From UBA9339 sp964535195 (GTDB lineage Bacteria > Pseudomonadota > Gammaproteobacteria > UBA9339), in contig CAZHSI010000006.1 of the NCBI GenBank assembly GCA_964535195.1, positions 1-64,000 on the forward strand: a stretch of DNA of 64,000 nt. Reading direction: 5' to 3'. Both the position numbers and the translations under genes were made by a program. The notes under the pieces were generated by a model. That model saw nothing but the letters and a program-made list of their open reading frames with translations. It searched no databases and was not told where the DNA came from. Every line of letters begins with the position of its first letter. Position 1 is the first letter of the stretch. Below, piece after piece: positions 42,297 through 51,207 of the stretch.

Positions 42297-43691
42297 ATGA
42301 CAAGCTACAAAGTAGTTACCTCTATCGCACAAGAAATTTTTCGTGCTTATGATATTCGAGGTATTGTTGAAGAGACTTTTACCGAGGATAATATTTATAC
42401 TATTGGTCAAGCAGTAGGAAGTGAAGCTTTGGAGCGTGGTTACAAAGCCCTAGTGGTTGGACGTGATGGCAGATTGTCTGGGCCGCGGTTGCTGCAAGCG
42501 TTAATTGCAGGAATCTTAGCTAGTGGGTGTGATGTTATTAATGTTGGAGAGGTAACTACACCAATTTTATATTACGCGGCGGCTATTAATGAATCACAGT
42601 CTGGGGTGATGCTAAGTGGTAGTCACAATCCACCAAACTACAATGGGATTAAGATGGTTATTGGTGGGAGTGCCATATATGGTGATGACATCCAAAAATT
42701 GTATCAAAGAATTATCAGTAAAAATCTTAAATCTGGTACGGGTAAACTGGTGCAGGTGGCAATTATTGATGATTACTTAAAAAGAATTACCAGTGATGTC
42801 AAGCTCCAGCGACCACTCAAGGTGGTTATCGATTGTGGTAACGGTGTGGGTGGTAAGATTGCTCCGCAGTTATTTCGCGCCCTTAATTGCGAGGTTACTG
42901 AGCTTTATTGTGAGGTCGACGGTAATTTTCCACATCATCATCCGGATCCTTCAATACCAGAAAATTTAGAGGATTTAATAGCGGTAGTTAAAGAAAAAAA
43001 AGCGGATATTGGTTTTGCTTTTGATGGTGATGCTGATCGTGTAGGGATAGTAACCGAAAAAGGTGAAGCTATTGCTGCTGATCGGCTTTTAATGTTTTTA
43101 GCCATGGATTTTTTAGCTAGACACCCAGGTATGGTTGTTGCTTTCGACGTAAAATGCACTAGGCATTTAGCGGATCAAATTACTAAACATGGTGGCATCC
43201 CACTGATGTATAAGACTGGACATTCTTTAATTAAAGCTAAAATGAAAGAGTTAGGTGGCATGCTTGCTGGCGAACTTAGTGGGCATGTTTTTATTAAGGA
43301 AAGATGGTATGGTTTTGATGATGGTGTTTATGTGGCTGCTAGATTTGCTGAGATTATGGCGCGCGGGCAAAAAAGTTGTAGCGAATTATTTGTTGAGTTG
43401 CCAAACAGTGTTAATACCCCCGAGCTAAAAGCACCGATTGCTGAAGCAGAAAAATTTAAATTTATGGAAGCATTTGTAAAAAATGCCAAATTTCCTGGGG
43501 GCAAAGTTAATACTATTGATGGTATCCGTGTTGATTATGATCATAGCTTTGGTTTGGTTCGCCCTTCTAACACTAGTCCTTATTTGATTATGCGGTTTGA
43601 AGGAGATACTAAAGAGGATTTAGTGCGTATCCAAAGTATCTTTAAAGAGGAACTCTTGAGACTTGATCCACAGTTACAATTGCCGATTTAA
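42297..43691 (+). CDS. algC: Phosphomannomutase/phosphoglucomutase AlgC
   Basis: Interconverts hexose 1- and 6-phosphates for LPS and polysaccharide precursors. The 464-residue product has the N-terminal FRAYDIRGIV, the phosphoserine loop SGVMLSGSHNPPNYNGIKM, the metal loop FAFDGDADRVGIV, the sugar-binding loop LAGELSGHVFIKERW and the C-terminal phosphate-binding RPSNTSPYLIMRFEG. It forms an operon with dut. Repeat R4 begins directly after its stop. Confidence 0.94.
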   Translation: MTSYKVVTSIAQEIFRAYDIRGIVEETFTEDNIYTIGQAVGSEALERGYKALVVGRDGRLSGPRLLQALIAGILASGCDVINVGEVTTPILYYAAAINESQSGVMLSGSHNPPNYNGIKMVIGGSAIYGDDIQKLYQRIISKNLKSGTGKLVQVAIIDDYLKRITSDVKLQRPLKVVIDCGNGVGGKIAPQLFRALNCEVTELYCEVDGNFPHHHPDPSIPENLEDLIAVVKEKKADIGFAFDGDADRVGIVTEKGEAIAADRLLMFLAMDFLARHPGMVVAFDVKCTRHLADQITKHGGIPLMYKTGHSLIKAKMKELGGMLAGELSGHVFIKERWYGFDDGVYVAARFAEIMARGQKSCSELFVELPNSVNTPELKAPIAEAEKFKFMEAFVKNAKFPGGKVNTIDGIRVDYDHSFGLVRPSNTSPYLIMRFEGDTKEDLVRIQSIFKEELLRLDPQLQLPI

Positions 43692-43800
43692 AATTTATGC
43701 CACGCGGTCTTTCGCGTGGCAAAGCAATGGAGGATGGTCAAGGAGGAGATGCGCCTCTCCCCCTTGATCGAGCCACGTGGTTTATACTACGTGGTGAGTC
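43692..43800 (-). repeat. Composite hairpin repeat, copy R4
   Basis: Best-preserved copy: perfect 8-bp stem GCCACGCG/CGCGTGGC (43699-43706 and 43713-43720), a middle purine/pyrimidine block (GGAGGAGATGCGCCTCTCC), and an outer stem CCACGTGG/CTACGTGG (43773-43794). Its reverse complement aligns with R2 over the whole length. It begins at the algC stop and may act as its 3' hairpin. Confidence 0.72.
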
Positions 43801-43906
43801 TAAACTAGATTTTATATTACGCTGAGTATTCTGACTATAAAAATAGGTTTCAGGGTAAAGTTACTAATAGCACTATATTCCGCGTAACATGGATTTAGAC
43901 AAGGCG

Positions 43907-43966
43907 CCCTTATTTTTTACGGTCCTCATTTATTTAAATATAAACTTCGACCTTAAAAAATAAGGG
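43907..43966. repeat. Hairpin repeat S2, upstream of ychF
   Basis: An 18-base stem with one mismatch (43907-43924 with 43949-43966), loop of 24 bases related to the reverse complement of the S1 loop. Followed by AACAAAGTAT as in S1, and about 35 bases before the ychF start. The rest of 43801-44001 holds no gene. Confidence 0.65.
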
Positions 43967-44001
43967 TAACAAAGTATAACTATATTACGCGGAGTATATA
44001 T

Positions 44002-45090
44002 ATGGGGTTTAAATGTGGGATCGTCGGCCTACCTAACGTAGGCAAATCTACTTTTTTTAATGCCTTGACGCGCGCAAAAGTGGCAGCAGCAAACTATCCT
44101 TTTTGTACCATCGATCCCAATGTTGGCGTTGTACCGGTCCCAGACGGTCGTCTTAAAAAACTCGCGAAGCTTGATAATCCTAAACAAATTTTACCCGCAG
44201 TCGTAGAGTTTGTTGATATTGCTGGTTTAGTTAAGGGTGCTGCCGAGGGGGAGGGTTTAGGTAATCAGTTTTTAGCTAATATTCGCGAAACTCAAGCAAT
44301 TGCTCATGTTGTTAGATGTTTTGATAATGCAGATGTAATTCACGTTGCTGGTAAGATCGATCCTCGGGCTGATATCGAAATTATTAACACTGAGTTGTCT
44401 TTGGCTGACTTAGATACTGTAGAAAAAGCGATTAATAAGGTGATAAAAGTAGCAAAAAGTGGCGATAAAGAAGCCGCGGCTGAGTTAGCTATTCTTGAAA
44501 AAATTAAAGAGTCATTGGGGAAGGGTATTCCCGTGCGTTCTAGTGGCGTTGACGTTAACTCTAAGGTGTTACGTGAGTTACATTTATTGACTATAAAACC
44601 AGTACTTTATGTCGCAAATATGGATGAAACTGGGATAAAAAACAATCCCCATTTTGATGTAGTAACGGCGATTGCCAAAGCAGAAAACTCTACGGTCGTA
44701 CCAATTTGTGCCACCATTGAAGCAGAAATTGCTTTGTTAAATGAAGAGGATAAGGATGAGTTTTTGGCTGATTTAGGTTTGGCTGAGTCGGGTTTAGATA
44801 GAGTTATTCATGCTGGTTACGATTTGTTAGGATTGCAAACATTTTTTACTGCGGGTCCTAAAGAGGTGCGGGCTTGGACAGTGTCCAAAGGGACCAAGGC
44901 GCCCCAAGCTGCTGGCGTAATTCACGGCGATTTTGAGCGTGGTTTTATCTGTGCGGAAGTTATTGCTTACGATGATTATATAAAATTTGGTGGTGAACAT
45001 GGCGCACGGGAGGCGGGTAAATTGCGCTTGGAAGGAAAGGAGTACATCATGAAAGATGGCGATGTTGTACATTTTCGGTTTAACGTTTAG
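44002..45090 (+). CDS. ychF: Ribosome-binding ATPase YchF (OLA1)
   Basis: Obg-family P-loop protein that prefers ATP and binds the ribosome. The 362-residue product has G1 GLPNVGKST, the switch region NYPFCTIDPNVGVV, G3 DIAGLVKGA, the altered G4 NMDE that explains ATP preference, a coiled-coil insertion and the C-terminal TGS domain (ending AGKLRLEGKEYIMKDGDVVHFRFNV). pth, the usual upstream partner, is absent. Confidence 0.95.
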   Translation: MGFKCGIVGLPNVGKSTFFNALTRAKVAAANYPFCTIDPNVGVVPVPDGRLKKLAKLDNPKQILPAVVEFVDIAGLVKGAAEGEGLGNQFLANIRETQAIAHVVRCFDNADVIHVAGKIDPRADIEIINTELSLADLDTVEKAINKVIKVAKSGDKEAAAELAILEKIKESLGKGIPVRSSGVDVNSKVLRELHLLTIKPVLYVANMDETGIKNNPHFDVVTAIAKAENSTVVPICATIEAEIALLNEEDKDEFLADLGLAESGLDRVIHAGYDLLGLQTFFTAGPKEVRAWTVSKGTKAPQAAGVIHGDFERGFICAEVIAYDDYIKFGGEHGAREAGKLRLEGKEYIMKDGDVVHFRFNV

Positions 45091-45166
45091 AAACCAGCAT
45101 TTCATGGTTTGATCGTTAATTTAGTACAGGGTCGATGTTTGTCGTAAAGGAAAGGAGTAGAGCGTT

Positions 45167-46290
45167 ATGCAAAACAAAAAAATGATTTTTTTGTTTTTTT
45201 ATCTTTTAATAATAAGTTGTAATGTATTTTGCGAAGATGCTGTTGATTATGATGAGGTCGCTGAGTTAGCTAAAGAGTGGGGTGTCGATGCCCAATTTTT
45301 GCAGAATGCTTTTGTTGAAATACACAATGCTGATTATGATAAAATCACTGAGTTGGCAAATCATGGGGATGTTGGCGCCCAGTATTGGTTAGGTTCCATG
45401 TATTTCATAAAGCAAGATTATGCCAATGCGGCTAAATATTTACGTCCGGTTGCAGATAAGGGAGATGTTTATGCGCAAGCTGCATTAGCAGATATGTATC
45501 TTGGTGGCATTGGTGTGGAAAAAAATAATGTTGAGGCGGCTAAATATTTTCGACTAGCGGCAGATAAGGGGCACGCTAAATCACAGTATGAGTTGGGTAT
45601 ATTATACGCGTATGGTCTTGGCGTAGAAAGAGATTACAACGAGTCTTTTAAGTATCATCGCCTTGCTGTAGAGAATGGAGCTGTTGATTCTCTATATTGG
45701 CTAGGTGTTTTATATGGTAACGGTCAGGGTGTAAAACAAAGTTATGAGGAGGCTGTTAACTATCATCTTCGTGCCGCCGGATATGGTAATCATGATTCGC
45801 AATATATATTAGCAGAATATCTTACCCAAGGTCTGGGTGTAAAAAAAGACCTTCATGAAGCAATCAAGTATTTAAAGCTGCTGCTGACAAAGAACAAGGA
45901 AGCTCTCGTGCCCAATTTTGGTTGGGTAGTTACTATGAATCTGGGTATGCTGCAGAGCTTGGTATCAAGCAAGATGAAAAAGAGGCAGCTAAGTATTTTC
46001 AGTTTGCTGCAGCTCAAGGATATACGGAAGCGCACCGAAAATTAGGAAATATGTATTATAATGGTATCGGTGTGGAAAGAGACGAAGCTAAGGGGCGTGA
46101 ACATCTGCGTATTTACCGTGCACTAAATCCACCTTCCCCTGGTGAGAGAGAGCGTATTCTTGCTGGTTTAGATAAATATTTAGAGGTCTTGCGGGCTAAA
46201 GCTGAGGCCGGGGATGCTAAAGCAAACCAGAGGGATTTGAAAAATGCCGAGGAGGTCATAAATGCTATTAAGAAGGGATTTACAGGATAG
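45167..46290 (+). pseudogene. Sel1-repeat protein with a one-base frameshift
   Basis: An N-terminal signal peptide or lipoprotein signal (IFLFFYLLIISC, lipobox IISC) is followed by about seven Sel1-type repeats (A..YL......A..G...AQ..LG.MY..G.GV). At 45871-45873 the frame breaks: the text YLKLLLT should read YFKAAADKEQGSSRAQFWLG, which appears in the next frame and continues to 46290 with a last repeat and a charged helical tail. One T added to the TTT tract restores a protein of about 374 residues. Sel1 proteins of intracellular bacteria often bind host or partner proteins. This may be real decay or a sequencing error. Confidence 0.8.
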
Positions 46291-46303
46291 TCCGAAAGAG
46301 GTT

Positions 46304-46330
46304 AAGCGCACCAAAAATCTTGGTGCGCTT
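46304..46330. terminator. Hairpin between convergent Sel1 and MFS genes
   Basis: Perfect 11-bp stem AAGCGCACCAA/TTGGTGCGCTT with a 5-base loop. It lies 14 bases after one stop and 18 bases after the other, so it probably serves both transcripts, though T-runs are short. Confidence 0.65.
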
Positions 46331-46347
46331 AGCTGAAGAAAAACAAC

Positions 46348-47769
46348 CTACTGGGTTTGTACCGGAATCTCAAGCTTTTTGGATGTATGATTGCGGTGTG
46401 CTACGTAGTCTTCCCCTCCAACATTCCACACGGGAATAAGAAAGGCTACCGATAGAATACATGCCGCGATTAACATGATAAATCCAGCGCTCCAACCAAA
46501 ATACTGCACCATGTATGCCATGAAAGCACTGGCAGCAACCGTTCCCAGCATATAGCCGAAAAACCCAGTTAAACCAGTTGCAGTTCCAACCGCTTTTTTA
46601 TAAACCACGTCAACTGCTTGCATCCCAATTAAAACCACCGGTCCATAAACTAAAAATCCTATTGCCATTATAGCAATGTAGTCTACCATATGGTTGTTGG
46701 CCGGACTTAACCAATATAATAGGATCGCAAAAATGGTTAATGACATGCAAATTACAATGACCGGGGTCCTGCGATTACGGAAATATTTATCGCTGATGTA
46801 ACCACATAACATCATGGCAGGGATCCCTGCTAATTCAAAGAAGAACATCGCCCAGCCTTGTCCTTTGAGGTTGTATCCTTTTACCTCTTTTAAATAGGTT
46901 GGCATCCAATTAAATACGCCAAAACGGACGAAATAAACAAAAACGTTAGACATGGCAAGGAACCATATCGCTTTATTGTTAAAAATGTGCTTAAAGAATA
47001 TTTCTTTGGCGGATAACTCTTCTTCCACTTCTTTTACTGCATTTTCAGCAGCTTGTTTTTTTAGATACTCCTTACTATGGTATTCTTCAATGGAGGGAAG
47101 GCCAACGGATTGTGGTGTGTCCCTTACAGTTAAGGCTACCACAACCGTTAAGATAATAACCAGCACGGCCGGAAAATAAAAAATACTATGCCAGTCGGTG
47201 AAAAGCCACACGGCTAGTATAGACATAGGTCCAACAAGGCAAGCCCCCAAATTATGAGAGATGTTCCATGCAGACATTACTAAGCCGCGTTCTTTGACGT
47301 TGTACCAATGTGCGAGTACCCTAACACAAGGAGGATAACACATGCCGTTACCCCAGCCGCCGATAAACATTAAAGCAATCATGATAATGATCGCGCTGCA
47401 AGCCCACCCAGTAAATCCGAAGAGTAAAGCTGGGATTGCTGACAGTATTACTCCTGTAACTAAAAACCACCGTGGATTACTGCGATCAGAGATATTGCCC
47501 ATTATAAATTTGCTAAAACCATAGGCAGCGGAGAATGCTGTTAAAGCCCAGCCGAGCTGTACTTTAGAAAAACCTTGCTCGATAAGGTGGGGCATGGCTA
47601 ATGAAAAAATACCCTGACGTACAAAATAAGAGATGCAGTACCCAATAAAAATACCAGTAAACACCAGCTTGCGATGCTTTTTGTATTCTTTGTCTATTGC
47701 TTTAACGGGTAATGGAGTGATTGGGGGTGGTGGGGTAAAAATTTTAAACATTCTTCTGAAAAATAACAT
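46348..47769 (-). CDS. MFS transporter, organophosphate:Pi antiporter type (GlpT/UhpT/UhpC-like)
   Basis: 473 residues, 12 membrane segments. Family features: KHRKLVFTGIFIGYCISYFVRQ before helix 1, GFSKVQLGWALTAFSAAYGFSKFIMGNISDRSNPRW (loop 2-3 motif) and NGMCYPPCVRVLAHWYNVKERGLVMSAWNISHNLGACLVGP. Such antiporters bring in glycerol-3-phosphate or hexose phosphates in exchange for phosphate and are common in cytosol- or vacuole-living bacteria. GAGGA lies 7 bases before the ATG. The exact substrate cannot be read from the sequence. Confidence 0.85.
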   Translation of the reverse strand: MLFFRRMFKIFTPPPPITPLPVKAIDKEYKKHRKLVFTGIFIGYCISYFVRQGIFSLAMPHLIEQGFSKVQLGWALTAFSAAYGFSKFIMGNISDRSNPRWFLVTGVILSAIPALLFGFTGWACSAIIIMIALMFIGGWGNGMCYPPCVRVLAHWYNVKERGLVMSAWNISHNLGACLVGPMSILAVWLFTDWHSIFYFPAVLVIILTVVVALTVRDTPQSVGLPSIEEYHSKEYLKKQAAENAVKEVEEELSAKEIFFKHIFNNKAIWFLAMSNVFVYFVRFGVFNWMPTYLKEVKGYNLKGQGWAMFFFELAGIPAMMLCGYISDKYFRNRRTPVIVICMSLTIFAILLYWLSPANNHMVDYIAIMAIGFLVYGPVVLIGMQAVDVVYKKAVGTATGLTGFFGYMLGTVAASAFMAYMVQYFGWSAGFIMLIAACILSVAFLIPVWNVGGEDYVAHRNHTSKKLEIPVQTQ

Positions 47770-47823
47770 AATAATTTCCTCAGTAATTAGTTTAGTTATA
47801 CCTTAGGCATTGCTACCTCTAAG

Positions 47824-47950
47824 AGCCTGTTCAAAATCTATGCTATGGTGGTTACCGTATTTCTCTGCTCTTATACTTATAAAGTAAGCTGTGTTGTTGG
47901 CTCGAAAATCAACATATTCTATTGCAGCTTAGCGAGATTTTGAACAGACT
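47824..47950. mobile_element. Possible MITE with 13-bp perfect terminal inverted repeats
   Basis: CTGTTCAAAATCT (47827-47839) and AGATTTTGAACAG (47935-47947) are exact inverses; the repeat extends imperfectly to about 17 bp. The enclosed 95 bases encode nothing. A clear target-site duplication was not found. A related string CTGTTCCAAAGCTATGG occurs at about 59427. The rest of 47770-48186 shows no gene. Confidence 0.45.
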
Positions 47951-48186
47951 CCAAGTGTGGAAGACTATAGCAGGCAATTTAAAAAAAGACAGCTGTTTTT
48001 TTTGGGGGTCCCAAATGTTTTTGGTTAAGAATTGTTTAACATAAGTAAAGGTGTTTTTGCAAGACTGTGATATCCATCCGCCGCGGCGTTGTTTCTAGAG
48101 GCAATACATTGATTTTTAGGGACTAATTATTATTGTGACTAGTAACTTTAAATTTATCTAGCAAAGAATTAATAATTTTAAAATCC

Positions 48187-48218
48187 TTAAGATTTTCTTA
48201 AGAATTTTATTGTAAAAT
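48187..48218 (+). promoter_or_regulatory. PmrA-box-like promoter, site 4
   Basis: CTTAA-gaTTttc-TTAAG (TTAA at 48187-48190 and 48198-48201), 11 bases, then TAAAAT (48213-48218). It agrees at every fixed position with my recollection of the Legionella/Coxiella PmrA consensus cTTAA-N2-TT-N2-cTTAA. It lies about 120 bases before the broken inverse autotransporter gene. Confidence 0.65.
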
Positions 48219-48336
48219 GCAAAACTTGTTTTTGTATACGGGTTATATTTTTTATTAAGAGCATGCGTGGTTGGGTCTAAAACAAAAAGCTTTTTAACAT
48301 TAGATCATTTTTACAGATGCTGAAAATAAAAAAAAG

Positions 48337-51207
48337 TTGTTCTTAGTAAGAACTATTCTTTTAAAAATAGCTGGGGGATTTTGCGCTTTAATTTTAATAC
48401 CGCACACAGTTTTAGCTCTTGCGGATTTTGATGCAAATTTTTCTTCCACAATAAACAAGCCTAAAAATAGTTATCGTCCATTTTTGGAAATAGGGGCGGC
48501 AAAATACTTTCGCCAATCATAGTCCGCGGCTACAGCCTATGACTTTTTTCTGCCACTATGGCAGAAAAGTGACCAATTATTCTTTACCGATTTGAGAATT
48601 TTTGATCGTAGTGGTAACCAGTTTGAGGGCAATGTCCACTTTGGTTACAGAAAAATGTATGAAGCAGCCAGACAAGTATTTGGTATTTATGGGGCCTTCG
48701 ATCGCAAAAGAACTATTAAACAGAACTATTTTAACCAGTTAACCTTAGGGGTTGAATATTGGTACAAACGTTTATTTATTGGCGGAAACATCTATAAGCC
48801 GATCGGCGTGATCAAAAAACAGATATTTTTTGACGAGAAGATTAGTTTGCCAAAATTAAATATCTCGGAAGAAACGGCCCAAGTTCGGATAACCGCTACT
48901 AGAGATCATGAAAAATCTATGGGCGGTATAGATGCAACGTTTGGTTACGAAATGACAGATAATTTAACTGGTTATGCTGGTGGTTATTATTTTGCCGCGA
49001 GTGGCGTGCAAACAGTTGCTGGTCCCAGGATTAAGTTTACCTATGATTGTGCCAAGCCGAATGGACATCTGCTGGGGGTGTTAGATAGTGTTAGTGTTGA
49101 GACTGGTATCCAATATGATAAGCCAAGGCGTTTTAATGGTTATATTGGTGTCAAATTCAAAATTGATCTGACAGGTGGCAGTACTAATAATCTTCAGGGA
49201 TTTGGTAAACACATGACGGAATTGGTAAGGCGAGACGAGGATGTGGTGCTTGGAAAAATGACATTACCAGACACCTCTGTGCGCACGGTGACTCATCGAA
49301 CGACGGTACAGGATCTAGTAGATGTTTTCGATTTAAGAAAAATGATGGGGGATATTTCCACGGCTGCTCTTGTGGCTATTCTCGCAGAAAAACACAGCAT
49401 GTTAACTGATCCTAAATTTTACCCTGATATGGCTAGCCTTGCTAGCTCTATTTCTTTTTATACTGGACTAATATATGGTATTGCCCAGCTGCATGAATGG
49501 GTGAGAAAAGATGGCGCTGCGCCTTCTACAACAATTGAAACTTTTAGAGTTTTGTTAGGTAAAGAGGAGGAGTGGAAAAAAATAAAACTTTTAGTTGACG
49601 CTTTCCCGGAAAATGTGGCAACAAATGAAAGGTCAACGATTAGTGTCTGCATTGCAGATAACTATGCTAATAAAATAAAAGAGTTAAAAGAAACGACTGA
49701 TGTTAAACAAATAGCAAAAGGGTTGTTCGAATTTATGTCACAAGCCGATGGGCATAGAAGTTTTTTTAAAAATAATTTCAACGACGCAGAGTCTGTCGTG
49801 AAGTTTAAAGAATTTTTTAGAAAGGCCGCTCTATTCTTCCATCCTGATAAAGGAGGAGATCCAGAAATTTTTATATTTCTAAGTGACATGAGGAATGATA
49901 TTACTAAGGTAAAAAGTTTTTTATTGGACGGTGCTCTGGATGCTCATGCTTATTTGTCTGCTCCTATGAAAACCAAGTCTGAGCTATTTCTTTCTAATAT
50001 ACAAAATAACCCTTATCCTTTGGTGGTCAGGGAGACCGCATCATATGCTAACGATACTGAACTTTGCGATCAGTGTCCTAATAGTAGTGCTAAATTGCCT
50101 ACTAGTAAACGACCAGGGTTAGAGCGGGTGCGTCGAGGAAATATGGTGCATGATTTTCAACTAGCACGAATTTACACATCTCAATTTATTTGGGGGTTAC
50201 AAGGGGTGTGTGTGGATGGAGATCGTGTAAAGGGAGATGATGCATTCTTAACTAAAAACAATTCGTTTTCGGAGTTAGGGTTTAATATTTCATCATTATC
50301 CAAATCCAAAAATCGACAGCCAGCGAAAGTAGAGCACGATTTAGTAGCCATCAGCAATATCGAACCCCTTCGGAAAGGAGGGTCTTGGTTTGCATACTTC
50401 ATGGTTTCTAAGGTAGGCAAAATTTCTGAAACTGTTCGTGCTATTTATAGACCAGGTGTTGTTAGCAAGGGCCAAACTACTGGTAATAACTTTAAACTTC
50501 AGTCTGTACCTTTGCGTTTTTTGGGTAAATATGCCGAAAAAAGTTGTATGAATAAGAGTTTTACAGTGGCAGATGAGTGGTACAATACCATATTGAGCGA
50601 TACTAACTACGTATGTTGGTTTACGGGGTTATGTGATTCCGGTCCAATAGCTAAGGTTGTTGTTCCTACAGCAGCTAAGATTTTTATAGACCAATCAGCT
50701 TCAAGCAATGAACAGGCTAAAAATATTGGGGAAGCTTTTCATTATTATTTATTACTTACCACGCTTTCTGTTAGCTCCCAATTGATCATTCCAAGCCAAC
50801 CCTTGCTTTTAGAGTTTATTGCGCATATATCAGCTAAGTACTCGACTTCTGATAGGAATAAAATTAACATTGCTATTGGTAAAAAGTTGTGTGCCTATGG
50901 CTTCGGTACGTGCGCCCCTAGGAATTTAGTCGGTAGTTATGTGCATGCTATTAGTAGCGGGATAAGTGGTACGGTCGATAATTTGGTGCCTGATTGGGTG
51001 GAGGAAATGATGGATAGGGCGGTATGTCATGGGAGTAAAGATTACAATAAATGTATGTTTTTTGATAATGCAGCTGAGGTTGCATGGTTTAACCGCATTA
51101 TGATAAATACAGCGTATTTTGTTTCTGTTGTACCAAAGATGGTGATGTTCTTACATAACATTTTTCAACATATGCAACGGCGTATTGGGGGCGGACCAAG
51201 GTTATGA
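48337..51207 (+). pseudogene. Inverse autotransporter with in-frame amber stop and J-domain-like segment
   Basis: One frame runs from a TTG at 48337 to 51207, broken by a single TAG at 48520. Before it: signal peptide and RPFLEIGAAKYF; after it: LPLWQ..., LRIFDRSGNQFEGNVHFGYRKM, FGIYGAFDRKRT, LFIGGNIYKPIG, aligning with the intact homologue at 6983-9805 across the stop. The barrel is followed by a long passenger that contains FFRKAALFFHPDKGGDPEIF (about 49811-49870), the HPD core of a J domain. Cys-rich segments follow. Without suppression the barrel part would lack a signal peptide, so the gene is probably inactive, or the stop is a recent change. Confidence 0.75.

Noticed and set aside
31206..51207. 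TAG recoding (amber as sense codon): stops inside the transposase remnant and the second inverse autotransporter are all TAG.
   Set aside because: Several intact genes in the window end naturally with TAG (birA, rph, ftsA), and the transposase is also deleted and frameshifted. Ordinary pseudogene stops explain it.
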